A stretch of 64,000 nt of DNA. Source: Zunongwangia endophytica. Its GTDB lineage: Bacteria > Bacteroidota > Bacteroidia > Flavobacteriales > Flavobacteriaceae. The position numbers and the translations under genes are program-made. Location: the NCBI RefSeq assembly GCF_030409505.1, contig NZ_JAUFPZ010000002.1, positions 1,991,501 to 2,055,500 on the forward strand, in the 5' to 3' direction. The notes beneath the pieces are model-generated. The model saw only the letters and a list, made by a program, of their open reading frames with translations. It was not told the origin of the DNA and did no database searches. Positions 63,321 to 64,000 of this stretch are shown piece by piece (positions within the stretch are counted from its first letter, which is position 1; each line of letters opens with the position of its first letter).

Positions 63321-63815
63321 CTAAACTTTCAAACGCCTCTTCATTTCTTCAATAATATTATAAGCAGCTGGGCAAATCGCGGTATTCTTTATAGTAAGAT
63401 TCGATATTTTATGGAAGTCTTTTCTATCGGTATGTGGATATTCTCTGCAGGCTTTTGGCCGAACTTCGTAGATTAAACAATAATTATCATGCCCTAAAAA
63501 TGCACAGGGAACTTCCTGTAATACGTAATCTTTATCTTCATCAACCCGAAGATATTGATCGATAAACTGCTGCGGTTTCAGTTTGAGGAATTTACTGATG
63601 CGTTCAATATCCTTATTCGTAAAAAGCGGACCGGTAGTTTTGCAGCAATTAGCGCAGTCTAAACAATTAGTTCTAGAGAATTCTTCCTCATGCATTTCCT
63701 GCATTTGAACGTCTAAATCTTTTGGTGGACGTTTCTTTAGCTTAGAAAAAAACTTTTTATTTTCCTTCTGCTTATCTTTGGCCTTTCCTGGCAGCTCTTT
63801 TAATATTTCGTGCAT
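63321..63815 (-). CDS. YkgJ family cysteine-cluster protein
   Basis: A 164-residue protein with the YkgJ-type cysteine motif: NCLDCANCCKTTGPLF near residue 55, then CAFLGHDNYCLIYEVRPKAC near residues 103-122 and a later Cys, a set that binds a metal or iron-sulfur centre. The N-terminal 45 residues are Lys-rich and helical. No function is established. A perfect -7 element lies 4 nt before the ATG, which would give a leaderless or nearly leaderless mRNA. It is divergent from the gene starting at 63836. Confidence 0.87.
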   Translation of the reverse strand: MHEILKELPGKAKDKQKENKKFFSKLKKRPPKDLDVQMQEMHEEEFSRTNCLDCANCCKTTGPLFTNKDIERISKFLKLKPQQFIDQYLRVDEDKDYVLQEVPCAFLGHDNYCLIYEVRPKACREYPHTDRKDFHKISNLTIKNTAICPAAYNIIEEMKRRLKV

Positions 63816-63819
63816 GCCA

Positions 63820-63827
63820 CAAAGATA
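63820..63827 (-). promoter_or_regulatory. -7 promoter element of the YkgJ-type gene
   Basis: TATCTTTG on the minus strand, perfect consensus, with its last base 4 nt from the ATG of the gene. Confidence 0.55.
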
Positions 63828-63835
63828 ACAAGTTT

Positions 63836-64000
63836 ATGAAGGAAAAAGATATCTTCGGGATGGCTATGAAAGCTTTCTATTTCGATAAAGATGAAACCCC
63901 TATTATTGTACATTCACCAGATTTTGATGACGATGAGATCGCTATCGAGTATCTCTTCAGAAGCTATTCTGAAATGCCTAAAACCGAGCAAAAAGCCTTG
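63836..64000 (+). CDS. Probable SAM-dependent methyltransferase, N-terminal part only
   Basis: The first 55 codons of a gene that continues beyond the window. It reads MKEKDIFGMAMKAFYFDKD and later VHSPDFDDDEI and LFRSYSEMP, which matches the N-terminal lead of a flavobacterial class I SAM-dependent methyltransferase as I remember it. The SAM-binding motifs would come just after the window end, so the call is tentative. It is divergent from the YkgJ-type gene, with a 20-base gap between the two start codons. Confidence 0.65.
   Translation, partial: MKEKDIFGMAMKAFYFDKDETPIIVHSPDFDDDEIAIEYLFRSYSEMPKTEQKAL

Overview
The window is chromosomal DNA from a member of the Bacteroidota, almost certainly family Flavobacteriaceae (a Zunongwangia/Gramella-type marine relative is my best guess; the genus is not proven by the sequence). 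The evidence is the gene order rpsU-xerC-hpf-tRNAs-tuf-tRNA-Trp-secE-nusG-rplKAJL-rpoBC, many promoters of the TAnnTTTG type, near-absence of Shine-Dalgarno (SD) sequences, SprB-type repeats, and families common in this group (DUF2007, DUF2851, DUF3467, DUF4136, DUF4369). Base composition is AT-rich and even, and I see no prophage, insertion sequence, CRISPR array or defence island.

Layout. 1-3.3 kb: two adjacent patatin-like lipases and an M1 aminopeptidase (minus strand). 3.4-16.6 kb: recG, pheT, small lipoproteins and membrane proteins, a FabH-type ketoacyl-ACP synthase, a TetR regulator with an ABC1-type kinase, htpG and a lipoprotein. 16.7-28 kb: a TPR hybrid histidine kinase, DoxX, AlkB, S1/P1 nuclease, a five-gene cluster (SPFH, membrane protein, alpha/beta hydrolase, a ribbon-helix-helix protein, HAD phosphatase), a DUF819 transporter, a DUF4369 lipoprotein and malate:quinone oxidoreductase. 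27.9-34.7 kb: heptamer tandem repeats, tRNA-Thr, queD-idi, prfC, an AGCS amino-acid symporter, Ppx/GppA and DUF3467. 34.9-49.9 kb: the large translation/transcription cluster on the minus strand. 50-64 kb: acyl-CoA dehydrogenase, a helix-hairpin-helix protein, two paralogous AGCS symporters with large N-terminal extracytoplasmic extensions, DUF2851, PspC, GDSL lipase, cysteine synthase, NlpE, a LolC/E-type permease, the NamZ muramidase, a YkgJ cysteine-cluster protein and the start of a probable methyltransferase.

How it works together. Most of the window is housekeeping: translation (rpsU, hpf, tuf, ribosomal proteins, pheT, prfC, tRNAs), transcription (rpoB, rpoC, nusG), secretion (secE), DNA repair (recG, alkB), chromosome-dimer resolution (xerC) and envelope functions. 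Two of the six tRNA genes are identical tRNA-Thr(TGT) copies about 20 kb apart.

No wholly new multi-gene system is evident. The most interesting signals are regulatory. The rpsU (bS21) gene carries a near-perfect SD, unusual in this phylum, and directly after its stop codon a sequence complementary to that SD which also resembles the 16S rRNA tail. A terminator-like hairpin with the xerC promoter inside it lies between rpsU and xerC. A 10-bp inverted repeat covers the tetR promoter. Hairpins sit at the rplL-rpoB, rpoB-rpoC and tuf-tRNA-Trp junctions. The AGCS symporters fused to SprB-like and biotinyl/lipoyl-like domains are the most unusual proteins.
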